From: Sphingomonas sp. 32-62-10
GTDB lineage: Bacteria; Pseudomonadota; Alphaproteobacteria; Sphingomonadales; Sphingomonadaceae
Assembly (NCBI GenBank): GCA_002280555.1
Contig: NCEE01000025.1
Coordinates: 1 to 41,565, forward strand
Reading direction: 5' to 3'
Length of the DNA stretch: 41,565 bases
Part shown: positions 33,139-40,991 of the stretch, piece after piece
Position numbering within the stretch: the first letter of the stretch is position 1
Layout: each line of letters opens with the position of its first letter
The notes under the pieces: generated by a model
What the model saw: the letters and a program-made list of their open reading frames with translations, nothing else
Told to the model about the DNA's origin: nothing
Database searches by the model: none
Made by a program: the position numbers and the translations under genes

Positions 33139-33330
33139 ATGCGCTTCCTGCTGTTCCTCCTCATCACCACCCCCGCGCTGGCCGCGCATTCGGGCGTCGC
33201 ACGCCCACGCACCGCGCCCGAACTGTCCGATGTCGCGCTGTTTGTGCTGGCGGCGGCCGGTATCTGGTTCGTTCGCCGCGCAATGCGCGCGCGTTTCGCG
33301 AAAAAGCGGGCGCAGCCGCCAAAGGATTGA
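33139..33330 (+). CDS. Very small secreted protein with PEP-CTERM-like tail
   Basis: A 63-residue protein: signal peptide MRFLLFLLITTPALA, a linker of about 14 residues, then PELSDVALFVLAAAGIWFVRR and a basic end (AMRARFAKKRA). The order PE-x-S, hydrophobic helix, Arg cluster is the layout of a PEP-CTERM sorting signal, though the last Pro of PEP is replaced. An exosortase would leave a processed peptide of only about 15 residues. It may instead be a simple bitopic membrane protein. It lies between hisF and hisE, behind a strong hairpin; its relation to histidine synthesis is unclear. Confidence 0.6.
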   Translation: MRFLLFLLITTPALAAHSGVARPRTAPELSDVALFVLAAAGIWFVRRAMRARFAKKRAQPPKD

Positions 33331-33361
33331 CGCACGCGCGAAGCTGCGCCAGCCAAGCGGC

Positions 33362-33682
33362 ATGGCCGAAGACTTCATCACCACGCTCGAATCCGTGATC
33401 CGCAGCCGCCGGGGCGCTGATCCGGCGACGAGCTACACCGCCAAACTCTTCGCCGCTGGCCGCGCCAAGATCGCGCAAAAGGTCGGTGAAGAAGCCGTCG
33501 AAACCGTCATCGCCGCGCTCGCCGAGGATCGCGATGCGCTGATTGGCGAGGCGACTGACCTGATGTTTCACTTGCTCGTGCTCCTCGCCGATGGGGGCCT
33601 GAGCCTCGACGATATCCGCGCCGAAATGCGCCGCCGCGAGGGTGTGTCGGGGATTGATGAAAAGGCCGCGCGAAAGGATTGA
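33362..33682 (+). CDS. hisE: Phosphoribosyl-ATP pyrophosphatase
   Basis: A 106-residue HisE (second step of histidine synthesis), an all-alpha NTP pyrophosphatase. Metal-binding Glu residues are in KVGEEAVETVIAA and IGEATDLMFHLLVLLAD. I start at the ATG at 33362, 31 nt after the 63-aa gene. The HIT-family gene follows 3 nt later. Confidence 0.95.
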   Translation: MAEDFITTLESVIRSRRGADPATSYTAKLFAAGRAKIAQKVGEEAVETVIAALAEDRDALIGEATDLMFHLLVLLADGGLSLDDIRAEMRRREGVSGIDEKAARKD

Positions 33683-33685
33683 TCC

Positions 33686-34069
33686 ATGCCCATCGACGCC
33701 ACCCTTCCCTATGACGACCAGAATATCTTCGCGAAGATTTTGCGCGGCGAGATTCCGTCGAAGCGCGTGTACGAGGATGACTTCGCCGTTGCGTTCCACG
33801 ACATCAACCCGCAGGCGCCAACGCATCTGCTTGTCATTCCGCGCGGTGCCTATGTGTCGTGGGACGATTTCAGCGCGCGGGGCAGCGATGCCGAGATTGC
33901 GGGGTTCGTCCGCGCCGTTGGCACCGTCGCCCGCGCGGCGGGGCTGGTCGCGCCGGGATACCGCCTGCTCGCCAACACCGGCCTCGATGCGCATCAGGAA
34001 GTGCCGCACCTGCACGTCCATATCTTTGCCGGGCGCCCGCTGGGGCCGATGCTCGCGTCCCGCCCCTGA
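33686..34069 (+). CDS. HIT-family (HINT-like) nucleotide hydrolase
   Basis: A 127-residue histidine-triad protein. The catalytic triad is HLHVHIFAG, with the upstream FAKILRGEIPSKRVYEDD and ALSF-type FHDINPQAPTHLLVIPR of the HINT branch. These hydrolyse nucleoside phosphoramidates such as aminoacyl-AMP. Placement next to hisE is common in alphaproteobacteria. Complete. Confidence 0.94.
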   Translation: MPIDATLPYDDQNIFAKILRGEIPSKRVYEDDFAVAFHDINPQAPTHLLVIPRGAYVSWDDFSARGSDAEIAGFVRAVGTVARAAGLVAPGYRLLANTGLDAHQEVPHLHVHIFAGRPLGPMLASRP

Positions 34070-34180
34070 AACGCGGGTGGCAGTTTAGGGGATTGCAAGG
34101 GTGGATTTACGCTCTAGGTTCGGGCGCATAACCAGCAGGGCCAATCATGGCCCGCCATCCCCCGGGGGGTTTCGACACAT

Positions 34181-35725
34181 ATGAAATTCGCAAGAACGAA
34201 ATCGATCGACGCCATTCTCGCCACGGCCGAGAAAAAGGCGCTGCATCGCACGCTCGGCGCGTTCCAGCTGACCTTGTTCGGCATTGGCTGCGTCATCGGC
34301 ACCGGCATCTTCGTGCTGACCGCAGCCGGCGCGCAGAAAGCAGGGCCGGGCCTGATGCTGGCCTTTGCGATTGCGGGAGCAATCTGCATCGTCGCTGCAC
34401 TTTGCTATGCCGAAATCGCGTCGATGCTGCCCGTGGCTGGCTCTGCCTATACCTATACCTACACGGTGATGGGCGAGCTGCTCGCCTGGACGGTCGGCTG
34501 GGCGCTGATCCTTGAGTATGCGGTGGCGGCCAGCGCGGTTTCGGTCGGCTGGTCCGGTTACTTTACCGGCACGATATTGGGGCAGTTTTTCGGGATAGAA
34601 TTGCCCGCTTATCTCGCCTCTGCGCCACTGGCGCTGGGTGGTGCTCCCGGCGGGCTGATCAACCTGCCCGCCGTCGTCATCGCGCTGCTAGTCACCTGGC
34701 TGCTCATGATCGGCACGACCGAATCCGCCCGCGTCAACGCGGTACTGGTGCTGATCAAGGTCACCGCGCTGACCGCGTTCATCGTCCTGACCTTGCCGAG
34801 CGACCAATTCTCCACCGCCAATTTCAACCCGTTCCTGCCCGCCGGTGTGTTTGGCGGCTTCGGCAGCGGCGTCGGCGCGGTTGGCGCGGCGGCGACGATC
34901 TTCTTCGCCTATGTCGGCTTCGATGCGGTCTCGACCGCGGCGGAGGAAACCAAGAACCCGCAGCGCAACGTGCCGATCGGTCTGATCGGATCGCTGCTGT
35001 TCTGCACCGTTTTCTACATCCTGGTCGCAGCGGGCGCTGTTGGTACGATCGGCGGCCAACCGATCATGGGCCCGGGTGGCATCCCCTTCCCAGCCGGTTC
35101 GGAAGAACTCGCCCGCCAGTGCGCGCTGCCGCAATATAGTCAGGCGCTGGTCTGCTCGAACGAAGCGCTGGCGCATGTGCTGCGCCAGATCGGCTTTGGC
35201 ACGATCGGCAACCTGCTCGGCATCGCGGCCTTCATTGCGCTGCCATCGGTGATTCTGATCCTGCTGTTCGGCCAGACGCGAATCTTCTTCGTGATGTCGC
35301 GTGACGGGCTGCTTCCCGAGGGCCTGTCGAAAATCCATCCAAAGTGGAAAACGCCTTATGTCGTGACCGCGCTCACGGGTGGCGCGGTAGCGTTTGCGGC
35401 CGCGTTCTTGCCGGTCGGCAAGCTCGCCGATATCGCCAATGCGGGCACGCTCTATGCGTTCATGATGGTCGCGATTGCGGTAATGATGCTCCGCAAGACC
35501 GAGCCGAACCGCAAGCGCAGTTTCAAGACACCGGCATTGTGGCTGGTGGGGCCAGCGACGATCGCTGGCTGCATCTTCCTGTTCTTCAACCTGCCGTTCG
35601 AAGCGATGCTGGTGCTCCCGGCATGGGGTGCTCTGGGCTTGGTGATTTATTACGCCTACAGCTATCGCGCGAGCCATGTTGGCAAGGGCATCGTCGAAGC
35701 GCCGGTCGATCTGCCGCTCGCCTGA
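34181..35725 (+). CDS. APC-superfamily amino-acid permease
   Basis: A 514-residue inner-membrane transporter with about 12-14 helices. The opening GIGCVIGTGIFVLTAAGAQKAGPG is the first helix motif of the cationic amino-acid transporter-like (CAT/YfnA) branch, followed by CYAEIASMLPVAGSAYTYTYTVMGELLAW and FFAYVGFDAVSTAAEETKNPQRN. A periplasmic loop of about 60 residues with two Cys (QCALPQYSQALVCSN) could form a disulfide. Substrate cannot be assigned. Ends at a strong terminator. Confidence 0.92.
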   Translation: MKFARTKSIDAILATAEKKALHRTLGAFQLTLFGIGCVIGTGIFVLTAAGAQKAGPGLMLAFAIAGAICIVAALCYAEIASMLPVAGSAYTYTYTVMGELLAWTVGWALILEYAVAASAVSVGWSGYFTGTILGQFFGIELPAYLASAPLALGGAPGGLINLPAVVIALLVTWLLMIGTTESARVNAVLVLIKVTALTAFIVLTLPSDQFSTANFNPFLPAGVFGGFGSGVGAVGAAATIFFAYVGFDAVSTAAEETKNPQRNVPIGLIGSLLFCTVFYILVAAGAVGTIGGQPIMGPGGIPFPAGSEELARQCALPQYSQALVCSNEALAHVLRQIGFGTIGNLLGIAAFIALPSVILILLFGQTRIFFVMSRDGLLPEGLSKIHPKWKTPYVVTALTGGAVAFAAAFLPVGKLADIANAGTLYAFMMVAIAVMMLRKTEPNRKRSFKTPALWLVGPATIAGCIFLFFNLPFEAMLVLPAWGALGLVIYYAYSYRASHVGKGIVEAPVDLPLA

Positions 35726-35742
35726 TCGGCACAAACCACACC

Positions 35743-35778
35743 AAAAAAGGGCCGGGGATCATCTCCCCGGCCCTTTTT
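35743..35778 (+). terminator. Rho-independent terminator of the permease gene
   Basis: AAAAAAGGGCCGGGGA, loop TCA, TCTCCCCGGCCCTTTTT; 18 nt after the stop, with a T-run on the plus strand and an A-run on the other side. Confidence 0.9.
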
Positions 35779-35823
35779 CGTTTCTGGAACCAATGGCTTG
35801 CGCCCCTGACACACTCCCTCCAC

Positions 35824-35930
35824 CCGTTCGCCCTGAGCGAAGTCGAAGCCTGTCCTGAGCGCCTGCCTTAGCAGGCAGTCGAAGGAGGCAAGCGCTGCGC
35901 ATGGGCTTCGACTTCGCTCAGCCCGAACGG
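35824..35930. repeat. 107-bp palindromic repeat, copy 2 (inverted relative to copy 1)
   Basis: Same length as the element at 27003-27109 and nearly identical to its reverse complement; differences are confined to a patch near the middle. It lies between converging genes (permease and PfkB kinase). Confidence 0.92.
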
Positions 35931-35958
35931 AAGCGGGTTGAAAATTGCCAGACCCGCT

Positions 35959-36957
35959 TCAACCCAGCTTTTCGGCCATCAGCGCCTTCAGGTCGACCAT
36001 TGGCCGCGCGCCGACATGGCTGATGATTTCCGCGGCGCAAATTGCGCCCATCCGCAGCGACGCCTCAAGCCCCAGCCCCTGCGCCTGCCCGTGGAGGAAA
36101 CCGGCCGCGAACAGATCACCCGCGCCCGTCGTGTCGACGACAGCGTCGATCGGTTCGGCGGGCACTTCGGCGCGGTCGCCACCGGCCAAAGCGATCGCGC
36201 CCTTTTCGCTGCGCGTCACCACCAGCACCGGCACCTGCGGTGCGATGAGTGCGAGTGCCGCTTCGAAATCGTCGTTCTCGGCAAGCGCGGTCAGTTCATT
36301 CTCATTGGCGAACAGGATGTCGACCAGACCGTCGGCGAGCAACTGGCGGAAATCGCCGCCGTGGCGCGAGATGCAGAACACGTCCGACAGGGTGAACGCC
36401 ACCCGCCGACCGGCGGCGCGCGCGGTATCGATGGCGGCACGCATCGCGGCGCGCGGCTCCTCGGGATCCCAGAGATAGCCTTCGAGATACAGGATTGCGC
36501 TGTCGGCAATCAGATCATGATCGAGCGCCGCTGCAGGCAGGAACTGCGACGCACCCAAAAAGGTGTTCATCGTGCGCTGGCCATCGGGCGTCACGAAGAT
36601 CAGGCAGCGCGCGGTGCTCGGCTCGCCACTGCGCACCGGCGTGTCGAACGCAACGCCCATCGCGCGGATGTCATGCGCGAACACTTGACCGAGCTGATCA
36701 TCCGCCAATTGGCCGATGAAACCGCATTTGCCGCCAAGCGCCGAAATACCGGCAACGGTGTTCGCCGCCGAACCCCCGCTCGCCTCGATCCCCGATGCCA
36801 TCTTGGCATAGAGCGCATCGGCTTCGGCAGGCGAAAACATCAACTGCATCGATCCTTTGACCATCCCTTCGGTTGCGATGAACGCATCATCGGTGGGGGC
36901 AAGCACATCGACGATCGCGTTGCCGATGGCGACGACGTCATAACGGGGGTTGGTCAC
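35959..36957 (-). CDS. PfkB-family kinase, adenosine-kinase-like
   Basis: A 332-residue ribokinase-fold sugar/nucleoside kinase. The start RYDVVAIGNAIVDVLA, the substrate lid GGSAANTVAGISALGG, and the catalytic DTTGAGDLFAAGFLHG with its anion hole and Asp are all present. The closest match in form is the adenosine kinase group of alphaproteobacteria, but the substrate cannot be proved by sequence alone. I start at the GTG at 36955-36957, preceded by GGAGAG; the frame continues upstream without a better start. Confidence 0.87.
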   Translation of the reverse strand: MTNPRYDVVAIGNAIVDVLAPTDDAFIATEGMVKGSMQLMFSPAEADALYAKMASGIEASGGSAANTVAGISALGGKCGFIGQLADDQLGQVFAHDIRAMGVAFDTPVRSGEPSTARCLIFVTPDGQRTMNTFLGASQFLPAAALDHDLIADSAILYLEGYLWDPEEPRAAMRAAIDTARAAGRRVAFTLSDVFCISRHGGDFRQLLADGLVDILFANENELTALAENDDFEAALALIAPQVPVLVVTRSEKGAIALAGGDRAEVPAEPIDAVVDTTGAGDLFAAGFLHGQAQGLGLEASLRMGAICAAEIISHVGARPMVDLKALMAEKLG

Positions 36958-37104
36958 GCAGCTCTCCGGGCGATTGAATCTCCGCGCTCGGTAGAAGCCA
37001 GCGCGGCGATGCGCAACCACCGCGCGCCCGGTGGAGCGTGGAGGGCTTGCCGCGACGGCGCGATCATGGTTCGGCTGGCAGCAACAGACGAAGGGGTGGG
37101 CGCG

Positions 37105-37503
37105 ATGACGATGGGCAGCAAGCGGCGGAAACTGGCGGTAATGGTGGCCGCGATGTCAACCGTGCTGGGTGGCTGTACTACCAGCGGCAGCGCGATCTCT
37201 GTACGACCCGATACCACGCCCGTGCCGACTGCCACTCGCGGCGGGGCGGGGCTCGACCGCGTACTAGGGCGCGAGGCCAACGCGCTTGTCGCGCTGTTCG
37301 GCCAGCCCGATGCTGATATTCGCGAAGGCAATGCGCGCAAGCTGCAATTCGCCAGCGCCGCCTGTGTGCTCGATGCTTATCTCTATCCGCGCGGGAACGC
37401 AGCACCGGTCGTAACGCACGTCGATTCTCGCCAGCCCGATGGCAGCCCAATCGATCGCGCGTCATGCATCGCCGCGCTCACCCGGCGCGACGGCGGGAAA
37501 TAG
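37105..37503 (+). CDS. Small putative lipoprotein
   Basis: A 132-residue protein. ATG at 37105 with AAGGGG at 37091-37096. The signal ends in a lipobox (MSTVLGGC), so the mature protein would be lipid-anchored. The rest is LDRVLGREANALVALFGQPDADIREGNARKLQFASAACVLDAYLYPRG, with an SmpA-like feel and two more Cys (AACVLD and ASCIAAL) that may pair. No family assigned with confidence. Its 3' end overlaps the converging queG gene by 42 nt. Confidence 0.72.
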   Translation: MTMGSKRRKLAVMVAAMSTVLGGCTTSGSAISVRPDTTPVPTATRGGAGLDRVLGREANALVALFGQPDADIREGNARKLQFASAACVLDAYLYPRGNAAPVVTHVDSRQPDGSPIDRASCIAALTRRDGGK

Positions 37504-38613
37504 CCATTCGGCGACGACTGTTGGGTCACCCTCACTCGCAAGGCGTCGGGATCGCTCGATCTGCCAGGCAACCGAATCGAGCTGACCCAGCGCCCAGATC
37601 GCCGCACCGCGCACTACGGGTGCCTCGTCATCGAGCAACCGGATAGCCAAAGGCACCAGCGCCGCCGAACCGCTATTGCCCGCCGCGATCAGACAATTGC
37701 GCACCATCCGATCACGACCGATCCGCTTGATCGGCGATCCGGCGAACACCTGGCGAAATCCGGCATCATCGAGCGCAAGCAGATCGGCAAGCGCGGGTGC
37801 GGCCAGCTCGGCCCGGGGCGCAAAGGCCAGATTGGCGCGCGCCGCATCGGCGAACTTGTTCCACGGGCATACCGCCAGACAATCGTCACACCCGTAAATC
37901 CGGTTGCCGATGCCCGCGCGAAACTCCTGCGCGATCGGCCCGGCATGCTCGATCGTCAGATATGAAATGCAGCGCCGCGCATCGAGCTTGTACGGCGCGG
38001 GAAAGGCATCGGTCGGGCAGGCCCGCTGGCAGGAATCGCAACTGCCGCACCGGTCCTGCCCCGGCGCATCGGGCGCCAGATCAAGCGTGGTATAAATCGC
38101 GCCCAGGAAAAGCCAGCTGCCATCGCGGCGGCTCACCAGATTGGTATGCTTGCCCTGCCACCCCAGCCCCGCCGCCTCGGCCAGCGGCTTTTCCATAACG
38201 GGCGCGGTATCGACGAACACCTTCAGGTCGCCCCCCGCTGTCTCGACGATCCAGCGCGCCAGTGCTTTCAGCGCGCGTTTCACGACGTCGTGATAATCGC
38301 CGCCCTGCGCGTAGACGGAGATGCGACCGCGCTCCCCTGCCGATGCCAAAGCAAGCGGATCGACGGCGGGCGCATAGCTCATCCCGAGTGCGATTACGCT
38401 ATTCACTTGCGGCCATAATCCGCGCGGAGTGGCACGCTGATCGGCACGCGCTTCCATCCAGATCATGTCGCCATGCGCACCGTCCGCCAACCACTTGCGC
38501 AACCGGGCACCCGCCGCCGGGGCAGCATCGGCAGACGCAATGCCGCACGCCGCGAAGCCAAGTTCCGCAGCTTTATCGCGCAGTCGTTCCGAGAATGGCT
38601 TGTTTTCGTTCAT
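37462..38613 (-). CDS. queG: Epoxyqueuosine reductase QueG
   Basis: A 383-residue cobalamin-dependent reductase, last step of queuosine synthesis for tRNA. Two [4Fe-4S] clusters are indicated by CGSCDSCQRACPTDAF and GCDDCLAVCPWNKF; the substrate/cobalamin domain has GKHTNLVSRRDGSWLFLGAIYT. A HEAT-like tail (SGSAALVPLAIRLLDDEAPVVRGAAIWALGQLD) is typical. Complete. The last ~14 codons overlap the lipoprotein gene on the other strand. Confidence 0.96.
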   Translation of the reverse strand: MNENKPFSERLRDKAAELGFAACGIASADAAPAAGARLRKWLADGAHGDMIWMEARADQRATPRGLWPQVNSVIALGMSYAPAVDPLALASAGERGRISVYAQGGDYHDVVKRALKALARWIVETAGGDLKVFVDTAPVMEKPLAEAAGLGWQGKHTNLVSRRDGSWLFLGAIYTTLDLAPDAPGQDRCGSCDSCQRACPTDAFPAPYKLDARRCISYLTIEHAGPIAQEFRAGIGNRIYGCDDCLAVCPWNKFADAARANLAFAPRAELAAPALADLLALDDAGFRQVFAGSPIKRIGRDRMVRNCLIAAGNSGSAALVPLAIRLLDDEAPVVRGAAIWALGQLDSVAWQIERSRRLASEGDPTVVAEWLFPAVAPGERGDA

Positions 38614-38666
38614 CCTTGCCCGCTAGGTCTGGCAACCATGGGGTGGCCATCACCGTCATCCCTATC

Positions 38667-38753
38667 CCGTTTGGACTGAGCTTGTCGAAGTCCTGCCTTT
38701 CTTCTCGGTCGTCGACAAGGAAAGCAGCCCTTCGACAAGCTCAGGGCGAACGG
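38667..38753. repeat. 87-bp palindromic repeat between queG and the ABC transporter
   Basis: Outer arms CCGTTTGGACTGAGCTTGTCGAAG and CTTCGACAAGCTCAGGGCGAACGG (a few mismatches). It shares the CCGTT..CTGAGC ends with the 107-bp elements but has a different core (TTGTCGAAG instead of GAAGTCGAAG). It fills more than half of the 160-bp divergent gap. Confidence 0.85.
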
Positions 38754-38773
38754 AATGTGGCAAGGGGATCTGC

Positions 38774-39691
38774 GTGAAGGACAATCTGGCGATCACCGCC
38801 ACCGGCCTCGTCAAACGGTTTGGCGACAGGCGTGTTGTCGACGGGGTCGACATCGCGGTGCCGATGGGCGCGATTTATGGCGTGCTTGGCCCCAATGGAG
38901 CGGGCAAGACGACGACGTTGCGGATGCTGCTCGGCATTATCGAACCCGATGAGGGGCATCGCAGTCTGCTGGGCCATGCCCGCCCACGCGAAGCAAGCGA
39001 CCAGATCGGTTATCTGCCCGAGGAACGCGGGTTGTACCCTGCGATGAAAGCGCGAGACGCGATTGCCTTCATGGGGGCTTTACGTGGGCTTGATTGGCGC
39101 GAAGGGCGCAAGCGCGCGGCGACGATGATGGAGGCCGCAGGCCTTGGCCATGCCGTCGACGACAAGATCCGCAAGCTCTCCAAGGGCATGGCCCAGCTCG
39201 TCCAGCTGCTCGGCTCAGTGGTGCATCAGCCCGATCTGCTGGTGCTCGACGAGCCCTTCTCGGGGCTCGACCCCGTCAACCAGGAGCGGCTCGAGGCGTT
39301 GATCATCGCCGAGCGTGATCGCGGCGCGACGATCCTGTTTTCTACCCATATCATGAGCCATGCCGAGCGGCTGTGCGACGGGCTGGCGATTATTGCTGGC
39401 GGCAAGCGCCGTTTCGAGGGGACCGTGGCGCAGGCGCGCGGCCTGTTGCCGCAGCAGGTCCATTATGTGCCGCACAATAATGCGCCGGGGCTGCTGTCGC
39501 TGTTGCCATCGGATGCGACGCGCGAAGGCGATGGCTGGAAATTCATCATGCCGCCGTCCGGCATCGAAACCCTGCTCAGCACGCTGATTGGCGCGGGGCA
39601 TGGCATTTCGGGCCTTTCGATCGAGCGGCCCGGCTTGCACGATGCGTTCGTCAAGATCGTTGGACCCGCCGCGCTGGAGGCCGCACAATGA
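38774..39691 (+). CDS. ABC exporter ATP-binding protein (NatA-like)
   Basis: A 305-residue ATPase: Walker A GPNGAGKTT, Q-loop region IGYLPEERGLYPAM, signature LSKGMAQ, Walker B LLVLDEPFSGLDP, H-loop STHIMSHAERL. The C-terminal ~80 residues are the DUF4162-type extension found in NatA/CcmA-like drug or sodium exporters. GTG start at 38774 with AAGGGGAT at 38762. Its stop overlaps the permease start (ATGA). Substrate not known. Confidence 0.92.
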   Translation: MKDNLAITATGLVKRFGDRRVVDGVDIAVPMGAIYGVLGPNGAGKTTTLRMLLGIIEPDEGHRSLLGHARPREASDQIGYLPEERGLYPAMKARDAIAFMGALRGLDWREGRKRAATMMEAAGLGHAVDDKIRKLSKGMAQLVQLLGSVVHQPDLLVLDEPFSGLDPVNQERLEALIIAERDRGATILFSTHIMSHAERLCDGLAIIAGGKRRFEGTVAQARGLLPQQVHYVPHNNAPGLLSLLPSDATREGDGWKFIMPPSGIETLLSTLIGAGHGISGLSIERPGLHDAFVKIVGPAALEAAQ

Positions 39692-40962
39692 CCAATCGGG
39701 CCAGGCTGCTGCGCCAGACGCTGACGATCGCGCGGCGCGATTTCACGGCAACGGTGTTCACGCCCTTGTTCCTGCTGTTCCTGTTGTCGCCGCTGTTCAT
39801 GATCGGCTTTGCCGCGGTGGGTGCGCTCGGCGGGTCGACGATCGCGCGCGGGCCATCGGAGAAAATACGCATCCTGGCCTATGTGACCGCCGACGACGGC
39901 AAGGCACTAAGCGCGGCCGACGAGCGATTGCGGCGGGTGTTTCGCCCGGGCGATGCGCCGCCTGCGTTCGAGGCAAACGCTGCCGGCATCGACCCCGCCA
40001 AGCAGGCGCGCGCCGCGTTCGAAGCGAAGGAAGTCGTTGCCACCGCCGTCATGTACGGGCCGCTCGACAAGCCGCAGATCATCTACGCGCCGCGCGGATC
40101 GCGGGCGGCGGATTATCTTGCGCAACTCGCCGAAACGGCACTGCGTGATCGGGCAAGCGGTGGGGCTGAAGCGCTCAGCACGGCCACCAAGGTGCCGTCG
40201 AAACCGACCAAGAATTCGCAGTCGAGCAACAGCGCCGCCGCGCTGGTTGGCGTGACCGGCATTTTCTTCCTGACCCTGTTTCTGTCGGGCCAGGCGGTCG
40301 GCACGATGGCGGAAGAGCGCAGCAACAAGGTGATCGAGATCCTCGCCGCCGCGGTGCCGCTCGAATCGGTGTTTCTGGGCAAGCTGATTGGCATGTTCGG
40401 GGTGGCGGTGCTGTTCGTCACCTTCTGGGGAACGCTGATCAGTCAGATCGGCGTGCTGCTGCCCGATGGTGCGGCGAGCGCGATTACCGCCTTTGCCCCG
40501 GCAGTCGGCATGCCCGCCTTCATCCTGCTGTTCTGCGCCTATTTCACCATGGCCTATATGCTGCTTGGCGCGGTGTTCCTGGGGGTTGGAGCACAGGCAT
40601 CGACGATGCGCGAAATCCAAATGCTGTCGCTGCCGATCACGATCGTCCAGATGGTGATGTTCGGCCTTGCCTCGACCGCGGCATCCCAGCCGGGCACGTC
40701 ACTGGCGTTGCTGGCCGAGGTGTTCCCGCTCAGCTCGCCCTATGCGATGGCCGCGCGCGCCGGCAATTCGCCGGAGCTTTGGCCGCACGCAGCCGCGCTG
40801 GCGTGGCAATTGCTATGGGTGTCGATCACCATCTGGATCGGTGCGGGCGCGTTTCGGCGTGGGGTGCTCAAATCGGGTAGTGGGCGCAAGCCCTTTGCCG
40901 GGCTGATGCGCCGCGGGGCGTTGGCCAACAGCCGAAACACTATTGACACAGATGTAAGTTAA
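39688..40962 (+). CDS. ABC-2 type exporter permease (NatB-like)
   Basis: A 424-residue membrane partner of the preceding ATPase. One helix near the N-terminus (FTPLFLLFLLSPLFMIGFAAVGALGG), a large external domain (about 50-185), then five helices starting at ALVGVTGIFFLTLFLSGQAVGTMAEERSNKVIEILAA, the hallmark ERSNKVIEIL loop of the ABC-2/NatB type. Complete. The tail after the last helix is basic. Confidence 0.92.
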   Translation: MTNRARLLRQTLTIARRDFTATVFTPLFLLFLLSPLFMIGFAAVGALGGSTIARGPSEKIRILAYVTADDGKALSAADERLRRVFRPGDAPPAFEANAAGIDPAKQARAAFEAKEVVATAVMYGPLDKPQIIYAPRGSRAADYLAQLAETALRDRASGGAEALSTATKVPSKPTKNSQSSNSAAALVGVTGIFFLTLFLSGQAVGTMAEERSNKVIEILAAAVPLESVFLGKLIGMFGVAVLFVTFWGTLISQIGVLLPDGAASAITAFAPAVGMPAFILLFCAYFTMAYMLLGAVFLGVGAQASTMREIQMLSLPITIVQMVMFGLASTAASQPGTSLALLAEVFPLSSPYAMAARAGNSPELWPHAAALAWQLLWVSITIWIGAGAFRRGVLKSGSGRKPFAGLMRRGALANSRNTIDTDVS

Positions 40963-40991
40963 TAGTCTCTTCGACCCATAGGAGAGTAGAT

